Source: Bacteroidales bacterium
Lineage (GTDB): Bacteria; Bacteroidota; Bacteroidia; Bacteroidales; UBA7332
Reading direction: 5' to 3'
Assembly: GCA_028687995.1 (NCBI GenBank)
Contig: JAQTZA010000011.1
Span: forward strand, 56,980 to 120,979
DNA: 64,000 nt
Shown: in pieces, positions 26,821 to 35,538 of the stretch
Layout: each line of letters opens with the position of its first letter
Position numbering within the stretch: position 1 is the stretch's first letter
Translations under genes and position numbers: made by a program
The notes under the pieces: model-generated
The model's input: the letters and a program-made list of their open reading frames with translations, nothing else
What the model was told of the DNA's origin: nothing
The model's database searches: none

Positions 26821-29592
26821 TTATTCAAAGATCAATTTACCAGATTGAACGGTTTTAGAATCGTTTACTACTTTGTAAAGATAAATTCCTGTAGGAAAAA
26901 CAGTTGTTTTTAGTGTCGTGATTTTCTGATTTAACATTGAATTCATTACCATCGTGCCAAACGTATCATACAGTTTTAATTCAGCATTATTGATTTGTGA
27001 TGGATCAACAATGTCAACGTTAATAGTACTTCTCGATGGATTTGGATAGATGCTTACTACTTTATTCACCGCTACAACATTCATTGCTGTTTGGTTACAC
27101 AACGTAAGTGAAGCGTTTGGTGATGTAGCTTTCAGCAAAGAACAAGCCCCTGACACCACTACATTATAGTCTGAAGCTACATCAGAAAGTGCCACCGGAT
27201 TAATCGTCAAGGTAGCAGAAGTTGCACCCGAAATTGATCCGCCGTTGGTGATATTCACATTTCCATTGCGCCATTGGTAGGTAAGACCAATGCCAGCAGC
27301 ATTTACCGAAAAACTTGTTGAACTACCAACACACGGATCTTGATCTAGTGGCCCTGCTACAATAACAGGAGCATCAAACACAACGAGTGAAACAACAATT
27401 GGGGTCACATTTGGTGAACAAGCACCCGTGATGACAACATTGTAGTTACTCGACGCATCTCCCATTCCAACAGGGCTAATGGTCAATGTGCCAGTTGTTG
27501 AACCGTAAATATTTCCGCCATCAACCAGATTGGTAAGTCCATTACGCCATTGGTAAGTCATTCCTACGCCTAACACATTTGCAGAGAAGCTAACTGAACC
27601 ACCGACACACGTTGCTGTAGAGACAGTTGGCAATGGATTAACGGTAACAACCATAGAATTTGAAGCCACACATCCAGTAGCGGTGATGGTTTCGGTCAAT
27701 GTATAAGTGGTAGTCACAGAAGGGCTTGCAACAGGATTTGAAATCGTTGCTGAGCTCAATCCTGTGGTTGGAGTCCACGAATAAGTGTGTCCCGAAATTG
27801 ACGCTGCACCAATTGTTGTCGAATTACCAGAACAAATAGTCGCATTGCTTCCAGCTGTTGCCAAAGGTGAAGGATTCAGAGTCACAATAATGTGATTCGA
27901 CGTTACGTTGCCGCACGCATTGGTGTTGGTTACATAATAATTACCAGCTGTGGTGACGGTTAAAGTAGCAGATGTTGTTCCGGCTACGTTGCTCCAAACT
28001 CCGCCTACATTGCCCGAAAGCACAACACTTCCACCAGCACACAAAGCAATTGCTCCACCTGCGGTGATAACTGATGCTGTAGCGGCAGGATTAACGGTGA
28101 CAGCGATATGATTAGACGTTACACTTCCGCACACATTGGTGTTTGTCACATAATAATCGCCTGTGGCACTGACTGTGATGGTAGCAGTAGTCGCGCCATT
28201 GCTCCAAATTCCACCCACATTACCCGAAAGCACTACATTGCCGCCTGCGCAGAATGTGGTTGCTCCTCCGGCAGTGATGACTGAGGCTGTTGGGGCAGGA
28301 TTCATGGTTACGATGATATGATTTGACGTTGTGCTTCCACACGCATTGGTGTTGGTGACGTAATAATCACCCGCTGTGGTGACGTTTAAGGTAGCAGTCG
28401 TTGTTCCGGCTGCATTGCTCCAAACTCCACCTACATTACCCGAAAGCACAACACTTCCACCGGCACACAAAGCAATTGCTCCGCCTGCTGTGATGACGGA
28501 TGCCGTAGCGGCGGGATTAACGGTGACGGCGATATGATTCGACGTTACACTTCCGCACGCATTGGTGTTGGTTACATAATAATCACCTGTGGCAGAAACT
28601 GTAGTGGTAGCAGTGGTTGCGCCATTGCTCCAAGTGCCACCTACATTACCCGAAAGCACGACATTGCCGCCTGCGCAGAATGTGGTAGCTCCACCAGCCG
28701 AAATAACTGAGGCTGTTGGTGCAGGATTCATGGTAACGATGATGTAATTAGAAGTCTCGCTTCCACACGCATTGGTGTTGGTCACGTAATAATCACCGGC
28801 TGCGGTGACGGTTAAGGTCGCAGTCGTTGTTCCGGCTGCATTGCTCCAAACTCCACCTACATTACCCGAAAGCACAACGTTTTCACCGACACACAAAGCA
28901 ATTGCTCCACCTGCGGTGATGACGGATGACGTAGCGGCAGGATTAACGGTGACGGCGATATGATTCGACGCTACACTTCCGCACGCATTGGTGTTGGTGA
29001 CATAATAATCACCTGTGGCAGAAACCGTAATGGTAGCAGTGGTTGCGCCATTGCTCCAAGTGCCACCCACATTACCCGAAAGCACGACATTGCCGCCTGC
29101 GCAGAATGTGGTAGCTCCACCAGCCGTTATAACTGAAGCTGTTGGGGCAGGATTCATGGTAACAATGATATGATTTGACGTTACGCTTCCACACGCATTG
29201 GTGTTGGTCACGTAATAATCACCCGCTGTAGTGACGTTTAATGTAGCAGTCGTTGTTCCAGCTGCATTACTCCAAACTCCACCTACATTACCCGAAAGCA
29301 CAACACTTCCACCGGCACACAAAGCAATTGCTCCGCCTGCGGTGATGACGGATGCTGTTGGTTGCATAACGGCAGAAACCACATTGTTATGCAATGAGAT
29401 AGCTCCCGCACGGGTAAGACCTCTACCCAAAAGCGATGAGCCTTCCAATAAGTTAATTGCGCCATCGGCAATAACAGTCCCTCTGAAAACAGAATTGTCT
29501 CCTAATTCAAATTGACCTTCAACTTGCCAATAGACATTACAAAGCGAAGCAGAGCCAGTCACTACCACATTCGAAAATGTACTGGTTGACAA
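26821..29592 (-). pseudogene. C-terminal part of a split DUF3494 adhesin, with T9SS sorting domain
   Basis: 923 aa from a TTG at 29592, but the same frame is open without a start codon back to the TAA at 29872-29874. The upstream 93 codons encode most of a DUF3494 domain, which continues here (CNVYWQVEGQFELGDNSVF, then LGRGLTRAGAISLHNNVV). So this is the remainder of one long protein whose first part is at 29872-30801. After the truncated DUF3494 domain come seven Ig-like repeats of 70-72 aa, a PKD-like module, two Ig-like modules with TYQWRNG, and a T9SS type A sorting domain (IYPNPSRSTINVDI ... GIYLYKVV). It has no signal peptide, so on its own it is probably not exported. Confidence 0.75.
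27868..29361 (-). repeat. Seven-unit alternating tandem repeat (A-B-A-B-A-B-A)
   Basis: Seven coding repeats run end to end. The A type is 72 aa (AIALCAGG, then VWSNAAGTTTATL). The B type is 70 aa (ATTFCAGG, then WSNGATTATITV). Every unit ends DYYVTNTNACGS...NHIxVTxNPx, apart from small changes. Units alternate strictly, so the higher-order period is 142 aa (426 nt). Nucleotide identity between same-type units is high. Confidence 0.9.
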
Positions 29593-29871
29593 TGCTCCAC
29601 CAATTTTGATGATAAATAGTGCATTGGGGTCACCTCCACCATCAAGTGTTAATGTACCATTTAAAGTAGTTGCTGCTCCAGTATGATAAATACCCGGATT
29701 AAGCGTTTGTCCATTGCCAAGCGTTGTACCTAAAACTGTGAAGACAGAAAGTCCGCTTAGTTGGCCATACGCAACATTTACATCTGTGGAGGCTTGAGCC
29801 GAAACAGCATCTATCTCGTGCGTTTGACCGACAACCGTTCCCGGATTTGGAAATCTTATCCCGAACTTAGG

Positions 29872-30801
29872 TTAAAAATGAAAGATCAACGATGTATTCG
29901 GCAAAGGATTGACTGTGACGACTACACTATTGCTGTTGGTACAACCTGTAGCAGTAATGGTTTCTACTACGGTGTAGGTAGTTGTGACAAGTGGTGCGAC
30001 AGTCGGATTGGCAGTAGTGGAGGTGAATCCGGCAGGAACAGATGTCCAACTATACGAACTCCCGGCAACAGCCGCAGCACCAATTTGAGTAGTCTCGTTT
30101 AGGCAAATAGCCCTGTCGGGGCCGGCAGCAGCGATAGGCGTAGAAGGAATTGTTACAATATTATTATGCAAAAGAATGGCACCCGCTGTTGTGAGACCTC
30201 TCCCAATCAACGACGAACCAGCCAATAGCTCTATTTGTCCGCTGGCGATTACCGTTCCTCTGAAAACAGAGTTGTCGCCCAACGTGAATGCGCCTCCAAT
30301 TTGCCAATAGATATTGCACAAAGAAGCGCCGTTAATAAGTGTGATGGTTGAATTTACGTTGGTTGCGAATGCGCCACCGATGCGGACTACAAATTGCGAA
30401 TTGGCGTTGTTTTGCCCATCAAAAATCAGATTTCCATTCAAGGTAGAAGCAGCACCGGTGGTGTATGTGCCGGCTGTCAATATCTGTCCGTTACCCAACG
30501 TGGTGCCGATGACTGTGCCAGCTCCGTTAAGACTGGTATATGCCACCGCCACATCTGCGGCAGCTTGCGCAGTGGTTGGGTCAGCCACAAAAGTGCCTCC
30601 AATGACTGTCCCCGGAGGAAAACCAGTCAGTGCTCCCACATGCGTACCGATATCGCCCGTCACGATGGATGATCCGGTGTTGGTGAATGCCCCTGCAGCG
30701 GTAAACAGCACGAAGTTGGAGGTGCTACCCAAATTAGGCGTTTGTCCAAAACTAGCATACCAAATGGAAAATGTAAATAGAAAAAGTAATATTTTCTTCA
30801 T
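29872..30801 (-). pseudogene. N-terminal part of a split DUF3494 (ice-binding-like) secreted protein
   Basis: 309 aa from the ATG at 30799-30801; this start gives a signal peptide ending ASFGQ at residue ~20. Residues ~22-215 are a complete DUF3494 domain: NFVLFTAAGAFTNTG, TGDIGTHVGALTGFPPGT, NGNLIFDGQNNANSQFVV, LCNIYWQIGGAF and GRGLTTAGAILLHNN. This is the right-handed beta-solenoid fold of ice-binding proteins and related adhesins. A PKD-like module follows and the frame then stops after the residues LPNTSLIFHF. The same frame continues past the stop into a second, N-terminally shortened DUF3494 domain, so this is the front half of an interrupted gene. Without the T9SS tail it would stay in the periplasm if made alone. 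Confidence 0.75.
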
Positions 30802-30840
30802 ATACCCTCGAGTTAAAAAAGAGAGGTTTTCTCTTCTGGT

Positions 30841-30848
30841 CAAAGGTA
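30841..30848 (-). promoter_or_regulatory. -7 box for the DUF3494 locus
   Basis: The minus strand reads TACCTTTG about 40 nt upstream of the ATG at 30801, matching TAnnTTTG, so the interrupted gene still has a plausible promoter. Confidence 0.5.
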
Positions 30849-30969
30849 TTGGGTAAGATGTCGCTATACGTTACACAAATATTGAAATAGGTTGTAAAAT
30901 TCACACATTTGATTTTTGTATAAAAAAGCAACTTAAGGTAAATATATACAAAAAATAAATAATGAAACA

Positions 30970-31000
30970 TTGCTAAACTAAATAAGAGTCATTACCTTTG
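30970..31000 (+). promoter_or_regulatory. Promoter for the cytochrome b5-like gene
   Basis: TACCTTTG at 30993-31000 with a TTG at 30970-30972, 20 nt upstream. The leader is about 60 nt. Confidence 0.6.
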
Positions 31001-31067
31001 AATCATTCATTTTTCCAAACATTTACAAAGTTAACAGCGTTATTAAATTAGAACTTTTCAATAATAT

Positions 31068-31301
31068 ATGGATTTACCACAATATACAAAATCTCAATTG
31101 GCATTGCGCAATGGATCAGAAATGGACGAAATATGGATTGCCTTTGAAGGGAAAATATACGATATGACGAGCAGTGTTTACTGGAAAAAGGGATCGCATT
31201 ATGGAAATTTCCCTGGACAAGATCTTACCGAAGAGCTATCTACTTCGCCCCATGGTAGGCGCGTTTTCGAAAATCTCACGCCCATTGGTGAGTTGAAATA
31301 A
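31068..31301 (+). CDS. Cytochrome b5-like heme/steroid-binding domain protein
   Basis: 77 aa, a single-domain protein without signal peptide, so cytoplasmic. It begins with the family pattern YTKSQLALRNGSEMDEIWIAF, then GKIYDMTSSVYWKKGSH, a conserved Gly-x-Asp-x-T (GQDLTEEL), and the C-terminal PHGRRVFENL with the second heme-side histidine position. These match the prokaryotic 'predicted heme/steroid binding protein' group. Heme binding is expected from the family but not proven; a redox partner cannot be named. It is monocistronic, between its own promoter and terminator. Confidence 0.85.
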   Translation: MDLPQYTKSQLALRNGSEMDEIWIAFEGKIYDMTSSVYWKKGSHYGNFPGQDLTEELSTSPHGRRVFENLTPIGELK

Positions 31302-31310
31302 AGTTAGTTT

Positions 31311-31341
31311 GACCTTGCTTTGAAGCAGGGTCATTTTTTTT
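31311..31341 (+). terminator. Terminator after the cytochrome b5-like gene
   Basis: An 8-bp stem with one wobble pair (31311-31318 with 31325-31332) is followed by A and eight T residues. Confidence 0.8.
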
Positions 31342-31345
31342 GAAC

Positions 31346-31379
31346 AAAAAAATCCGCAAACAGAATCTGTTTACGGATT
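31346..31379 (-). terminator. Terminator after tRNA-Thr
   Basis: AATCCG (31351-31356) pairs with CGGATT (31374-31379), with a further five-pair inner stem of the AAACA/TGTTT type. On the minus strand it is followed by T residues, ending the SRP RNA / tRNA-Thr transcript. Confidence 0.7.
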
Positions 31380-31385
31380 AGAGAG

Positions 31386-31459
31386 AGCCTTCAGAGGGAT
31401 TCGAACCCACGACCCCGAGATTACAAATCACGTGCTCTGGCCAACTGAGCTATGAAGGC
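31386..31459 (-). tRNA. tRNA-Thr(TGT)
   Basis: A 74-nt cloverleaf: the acceptor stem GCCTTCA pairs with the 3' TGAAGGC-type strand, the D-loop has AGCTCAGTTGGCC, the anticodon loop TTTGTAA carries TGT (reads ACA and probably other ACN threonine codons), and the T-loop is GGTTCGAATCC. CCA is not encoded. It lies just downstream of the SRP RNA on the same strand and is probably co-transcribed with it. Confidence 0.95.
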
Positions 31460-31463
31460 AGGT

Positions 31464-31559
31464 GGGTAAGCTTACTACATCGCGCCGCTACAACCAACGA
31501 CCCTTGCTGCGATCAAGCCCTGGGGGATTAGAAGGGAGCTGGCCGTGTAGGACTTACCC
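31464..31559 (-). ncRNA. ffs: Signal recognition particle RNA, small bacterial type
   Basis: About 96 nt. The ends GGGTAAG and CTTACCC pair, followed by CTACA/TGTAG, giving the long hairpin typical of 4.5S RNA. The 3' half has GCGCGATGTAG, resembling the same part of the E. coli RNA. The apical domain reads CCCCCAGGGCTTGATCGCAGCAAGGG: CAGG and AGCA correspond to the conserved internal loop that binds the Ffh M-domain, but the closing loop is UUGAUC on a G-C/C-G pair rather than a GNRA-type tetraloop. A near-perfect promoter lies directly upstream. The RNA works with Ffh and FtsY in membrane-protein targeting. Confidence 0.8.
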
Positions 31560-31564
31560 GGGCG

Positions 31565-31594
31565 CAAAGGTAGGTCTTTTTCCGAAATCTGCAA
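31565..31594 (-). promoter_or_regulatory. Promoter for the SRP RNA and tRNA-Thr
   Basis: On the minus strand TACCTTTG (31565-31572) is preceded by TTG (31592-31594) with exactly 19 nt between, the Bacteroidota consensus spacing. The RNA begins about six nt downstream. Confidence 0.8.
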
Positions 31595-31736
31595 TAGCCG
31601 TTGCAAAATAATTTTAAGGAAAACCGCTTCACAATTGAGTTTGAAGGAAGAAAGGTTTCAGTTTGAAGCAGTTAGCAAACTTTAGCATGTAAAATAATTT
31701 GCTTCAATTATTCGGTAATAATTGAACGAAAAGCCC

Positions 31737-31744
31737 TATTTTTG
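31737..31744 (+). promoter_or_regulatory. -7 box for the DUF4199 operon
   Basis: TATTTTTG, 20 nt before the ATG at 31765. No clear -33 box was seen. Confidence 0.55.
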
Positions 31745-31764
31745 CACAACTAAACAGAAATACA

Positions 31765-32349
31765 ATGAATGAGACAAAAACAACCCCAGTAAACTTTGCC
31801 ATGCAGGCAGGAATATTTCTGGGATTTTTGGGTATAATTAAATTCTTTCTACTCTCCTATTCTTTAATTTTCCCTTCAATGGGGTTACTTTACCTTCTAT
31901 CGGCACTATTTTTTCATCTAGTAGTATTTTATTATGCCCGAAAATTCAAGAGAGATGTGATGGAAGGAACCATTCCTTTTTTTCAAGCATGGAATGTATC
32001 GGTATTAATGTATTTTTTTGGAGCTATTTTGACAGGTGCTGTCGAATTTATTTTTTACAAATTTATAAATCCTCACTTTATTGCGTCTTACACGTCTAAG
32101 TCGATTAATGCCATTCAAGAGATTACTGCTAAATTGCAAGAACCTGCGACTAAGGCTTATTTGACAGAAATATCAAACAATATTGCTAAAGGTGGAATTC
32201 CATCTCCTATTGAGATGACAATTGCCCACATCCAAAACTCCATCTTCAGCGGCATCTTTGTATCTCTTATCATTGCTGCGATTCTGATTCGTAAAAAATC
32301 AAGTAAAAATAATACCCCTACTACTCTATCTAACGAAGATTCATTATGA
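31765..32349 (+). CDS. DUF4199 membrane protein
   Basis: 194 aa. Four membrane helices are visible (residues ~13-30, 36-55, 72-92 and 155-172), with a soluble loop of ~60 residues before the last one and a Lys-rich cytoplasmic tail. The spacing and the FFQAWNVSVLMYFFGAILTG segment fit DUF4199, a Bacteroidota family of unknown function. Its stop overlaps the ATG of the following glycosyltransferase by four bases (ATGA). In this phylum DUF4199 genes are often next to a DPM1-like GT2, so the two probably act together at the inner membrane; that association is from memory. Confidence 0.82.
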   Translation: MNETKTTPVNFAMQAGIFLGFLGIIKFFLLSYSLIFPSMGLLYLLSALFFHLVVFYYARKFKRDVMEGTIPFFQAWNVSVLMYFFGAILTGAVEFIFYKFINPHFIASYTSKSINAIQEITAKLQEPATKAYLTEISNNIAKGGIPSPIEMTIAHIQNSIFSGIFVSLIIAAILIRKKSSKNNTPTTLSNEDSL

Positions 32350-33296
32350 TTGATTTATCGATAGTTATACCGCTCTACAACGAAGAAGAATCTCTTCCTG
32401 AGCTTTTCGATTGGATTCAGCGTGTTGCTACAAAAAATAGTTACAGCTACGAGGTAATTTTCGTGAACGATGGTAGTACCGACCGTTCATGGGAGGTGAT
32501 TAGTGCATTGTGCCACAAACATCCCGAAGCAAAAGGAATCAAATTCCGTCGCAACTACGGTAAGTCACCTGCCTTGCACAGCGGGTTCGAACGAGCAAAA
32601 GGTCGTGTGGTAATAACGATGGATGCCGATTTACAAGATAGTCCCGAAGAGATTCCTGAATTGTATCGAATGATTACCGAGCAAGGATTGGATTTGGTAT
32701 CGGGTTGGAAACAAAAACGATTTGATCCGCTTTCTAAAACGCTTCCTACGAAGCTTTTCAACGCAACAGCACGAAAAGTATCTGGCATTAAACTGAATGA
32801 TTTTAATTGTGGACTGAAAGCTTACCGATTGGATGTGGTCAAAAACATTGAAGTATATGGTGATATGCACCGCTACATTCCCTATTTAGCGAAAAATGCG
32901 GGATTCAAAAATATTGGTGAAAAAGTGGTACAACATCAAGCTCGCAAATATGGAGTGACTAAATTTGGCTTGAGCCGTTTTGTAAATGGATATCTCGATT
33001 TGATTACGCTTTGGTTTTTCTCTCGTTTTGGCAAAAAGCCGATGCACTTTTTCGGATTGGCTGGCTCATTGATGTTCTTTGTAGGACTGGTTTCTGTTAT
33101 CATTTTGGGTGCATATAAGCTGTACACTTTATTCAACGGTATTGCGCATCCTTTGATTACAAATCAACCCTATTTCTATTTGGCATTGACATCGATGCTG
33201 TTGGGCACTCAACTCTTTTTAGCAGGATTTTTGGGCGAGTTAATTACTCGAAACTCTTCTGAGCGGAATATTTACAAAATTGAGGAAGAAATTTAA
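32346..33296 (+). CDS. DPM1/GtrB-like family 2 glycosyltransferase
   Basis: 316 aa. The GT-A domain has LSIVIPLYNEEESLPELF, VIFVNDGSTDRSWEVI, GKSPALHSGFERAKG and VVITMDADLQDSPEEIP (DxD motif near residue 95). The conserved FNCGLKAYRLDVV follows, then two C-terminal membrane helices (~235-260 and ~280-300). Enzymes of this group transfer a sugar from a nucleotide donor to a polyprenyl phosphate, supplying lipid-linked sugars for modifications outside the cytoplasm. The sugar is not determinable. It overlaps DUF4199 by four bases and is followed after 20 bp by a nitroreductase. Confidence 0.9.
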   Translation: MIDLSIVIPLYNEEESLPELFDWIQRVATKNSYSYEVIFVNDGSTDRSWEVISALCHKHPEAKGIKFRRNYGKSPALHSGFERAKGRVVITMDADLQDSPEEIPELYRMITEQGLDLVSGWKQKRFDPLSKTLPTKLFNATARKVSGIKLNDFNCGLKAYRLDVVKNIEVYGDMHRYIPYLAKNAGFKNIGEKVVQHQARKYGVTKFGLSRFVNGYLDLITLWFFSRFGKKPMHFFGLAGSLMFFVGLVSVIILGAYKLYTLFNGIAHPLITNQPYFYLALTSMLLGTQLFLAGFLGELITRNSSERNIYKIEEEI

Positions 33297-33316
33297 CATC
33301 TAATTTGTCTGTCAAA

Positions 33317-33856
33317 ATGAAATTCCTTGAACTTTGTCAAAAACGCACTTCGATTCGGAGTTTTCAAAGTCAGCCGGTAAAAAGAGAAGATATTCTCTAC
33401 ATCTTGGAAGCGGCACGCCACGCACCTTCAGCTGTTAATTTTCAGCCCTGGCATTTCATTGTTATTCAGGAAGAAGAAAATAGATTGGCACTACACGACT
33501 GCTATCACCGAGAGTGGTTTAGAACGGCACCGCTTTATATCATTGTGTGTGCAGACTTCGAGCAATCGTGGAAACGAAAATCTGACGAAAAAGATTTTGG
33601 CGAAATCGATGCTACCATTGCTGTTGAGCACATTTGTTTAGCTGCCACCGATTTAGGATTGGGAAGCTGCTGGGTTTGTAATTTTGATAACAAAAAACTC
33701 ATTGAATTGCTCGAATTACCCAAACACATTTCACCCATTGCTATTTTACCTATTGGCTATATTAATCTGGAAGTTTATCCTGAACTTCCAAATAAACTAC
33801 GAAAACCGCTGAACGAACTCGTTCATTGGGAAAAATTCAAACAAGTTTCGGAATGA
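33317..33856 (+). CDS. Nitroreductase-family FMN protein
   Basis: 179 aa from the ATG at 33317; a TTG four codons upstream is disfavoured. The flavin-binding N-terminus KRTSIRSFQSQPV and the EAARHAPSAVNFQPWHFIVI segment are characteristic, and DLGLGSCWVCNF near residue 120 is the conserved Gly-rich part. The C-terminal PIAILPIGY contains the PxGxP-like strand in altered form. These enzymes use NAD(P)H to reduce nitro or quinone compounds, or serve specialised reductions; the substrate is unknown. Its TGA overlaps the mntP ATG by four bases. Confidence 0.87.
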   Translation: MKFLELCQKRTSIRSFQSQPVKREDILYILEAARHAPSAVNFQPWHFIVIQEEENRLALHDCYHREWFRTAPLYIIVCADFEQSWKRKSDEKDFGEIDATIAVEHICLAATDLGLGSCWVCNFDNKKLIELLELPKHISPIAILPIGYINLEVYPELPNKLRKPLNELVHWEKFKQVSE

Positions 33857-34431
33857 ATATTGCAGAAATTCTATTTATCGCTTTGGGTCTATCGATGGAT
33901 AGTTTGGCGGTTTCAATCACTTGTGGTGTTATTTTGAAACGCTTCAGAATTCGACATATTTTTCGCATTGCACTATTCATGGGCATATTTCAAGGCATCA
34001 TGCCATTAATTGGATGGATGGCTGGAGTATCATTTCAGAAAAGCATTGTGGATTACGATCATTGGATTGCATTTGGACTGTTGTTTCTCATTGGATCGAG
34101 AATGATTTGGGAAGGATTAACTTCTAAAAATGACCAAAACAATCGTTTCGACCCAACCAAAGCAGTAACCTTGCTTGCCTTGGCAATTGCCACAAGCATC
34201 GATGCATTAGCTGTCGGAATCTCCTTTGCTATGCTCAATATACAGGTGGCTGAACCGGTCATTATCATCGGAATAACTACTTTTTTGCTTAGCTTCTTAG
34301 GTGCTTCGTTTAGTTCAAAATTTGGTCAAAAATTCAACTTCAAAATGGAGATAGTCGGAGGAATTATATTAATCGGAATGGGCACTAAGATTGTGCTCGA
34401 ACACCTACATCTACTAGCAGTTTATTTATAA
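33853..34431 (+). CDS. mntP: Manganese efflux pump MntP
   Basis: 192 aa from the ATG at 33853, which overlaps the nitroreductase stop. Six membrane helices form two homologous halves: each has an acidic motif, ALGLSMDSLAVSITCG near residue 10 and ATSIDALAVGISFA near residue 115, matching the Asp residues needed for Mn2+ export in MntP. Length is normal. It exports excess manganese across the inner membrane. MntP genes in other bacteria are often controlled by a Mn-sensing riboswitch (yybP-ykoY) or MntR; nothing like that is visible here, as the gene is inside an operon and coupled to its neighbours. Confidence 0.92.
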   Translation: MNIAEILFIALGLSMDSLAVSITCGVILKRFRIRHIFRIALFMGIFQGIMPLIGWMAGVSFQKSIVDYDHWIAFGLLFLIGSRMIWEGLTSKNDQNNRFDPTKAVTLLALAIATSIDALAVGISFAMLNIQVAEPVIIIGITTFLLSFLGASFSSKFGQKFNFKMEIVGGIILIGMGTKIVLEHLHLLAVYL

Positions 34432-34441
34432 AATTAGTACC

Positions 34442-35464
34442 ATGAAAAAAAAATCATTTATTGCGCTGCTTGTTTTTTTAGGCGTATTTATTCTCCTTTA
34501 TTTTATTAAAAAACCAAAAGAGGAAAAAACAACCAACTATTACTACAATGAAGGACTCATTTTTGGCTCGTCATATCACATCAAATACCAATATAATCAG
34601 GATTTACAACTGACGATTGACTCTATTTTGAAGAAATATGACGAAGCGGTTTCTCCATACAAACCGAACTCAATTGTTTCGAAGGTGAATAGAAACGACT
34701 CAACCGTCGTGCTAGACGAATGGTTCGAAACCCTCTTCAACGAAGGACAGGTAGTCGCTAAAGCTACCGATGGGGCGTTCGATATTACTGTTGCACCGTT
34801 GGTGGAAGCGTGGGGATTTAGCTTCAAAAAGCGTGAAGATTTGACAAAATACCAAATTGATAGTCTCAAATCGTTGATCGGATATAAACGTGTCAACATT
34901 GTCAATCACAAAGTGGTGAAAGACGATCCACGCATCACGATTGATTGCGTTTCTATGGGCGATGGTTATGCCAGCGATATCATTGCAAAACTATTCGACA
35001 GCAAAGGAATTACAAATTACATGGTAGAAATTGGTGGTGAATTGATGATGAAAGGTGTCAATCCGGACGGAAAAATCTGGTCGGTAGGCATTGATAAACC
35101 AGTAGATAATCCGGAGCCAACACAAGAGGATTTTCAGCAAATCGTACATTTCACCAACGGTGCACTCTCTACCAGCGGAAATTACCGCAAATTCTACTAC
35201 AAAGATGGAAAGAAATATGCACATACTATTGATCCAAAAACAGGCTATCCAGTACAACACAGCCTGTTGAGCGCTACCATCACCGCACCTACCTGTATCG
35301 GTGCAGACGCCTACTCCACCGCTTGCATGGTCATTGGATTAGAAAAAAGTATGGCGTTGGTCAATCGCGATCCCGAATTAGAAGGCTATTTTATTTATAC
35401 TGACAAGAATGGAAAACTAGCGGTTGCTTACTCCGATGGTTTTAAGAAATTTATGAAAGAATAG
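34442..35464 (+). CDS. apbE: FAD:protein FMN transferase
   Basis: 340 aa. An N-terminal membrane anchor (residues ~5-22) without lipobox places it on the periplasmic side. ApbE attaches FMN from FAD to threonine residues of target flavoproteins such as Rnf/Nqr subunits. Visible motifs are FGSSYHIKYQY, SPYKPNSIVSKVNR, DGAFDITVAPLVEAWGF, TIDCVSMGDGYASDIIA, the VEIGGELMMKG strand, STSGNYRKFY, HTIDPKTGYPV and GADAYSTACMVIGLE with the catalytic Asp and Thr/Ser region. Its target is not in the window. It is 10 bp after mntP. Confidence 0.93.
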   Translation: MKKKSFIALLVFLGVFILLYFIKKPKEEKTTNYYYNEGLIFGSSYHIKYQYNQDLQLTIDSILKKYDEAVSPYKPNSIVSKVNRNDSTVVLDEWFETLFNEGQVVAKATDGAFDITVAPLVEAWGFSFKKREDLTKYQIDSLKSLIGYKRVNIVNHKVVKDDPRITIDCVSMGDGYASDIIAKLFDSKGITNYMVEIGGELMMKGVNPDGKIWSVGIDKPVDNPEPTQEDFQQIVHFTNGALSTSGNYRKFYYKDGKKYAHTIDPKTGYPVQHSLLSATITAPTCIGADAYSTACMVIGLEKSMALVNRDPELEGYFIYTDKNGKLAVAYSDGFKKFMKE

Positions 35465-35508
35465 GCTCTATACACAATAACATAGCTGCTTTTACGAAAA
35501 AAAAGGAT

Positions 35509-35516
35509 TAATTTTG
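35509..35516 (+). promoter_or_regulatory. -7 box for the penicillin-binding protein gene
   Basis: TAATTTTG, 22 nt before the ATG at 35539, matches TAnnTTTG. Confidence 0.5.
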
Positions 35517-35538
35517 TACGATTTTAAAAAATTGAACA

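Noticed and set aside
27868..29361. A CRISPR-like array, suggested by the regular ~213-bp periodicity
   Set aside because: The period is far too long, there are no spacers, and the units are coding and in frame.
34442..35464. An acidic residue (GDGYASD) where many ApbE proteins have Lys in the KGYAxD motif
   Set aside because: The well-known enterobacterial ApbE has GEGYAAD at the same place, so an acidic residue is normal for the family.
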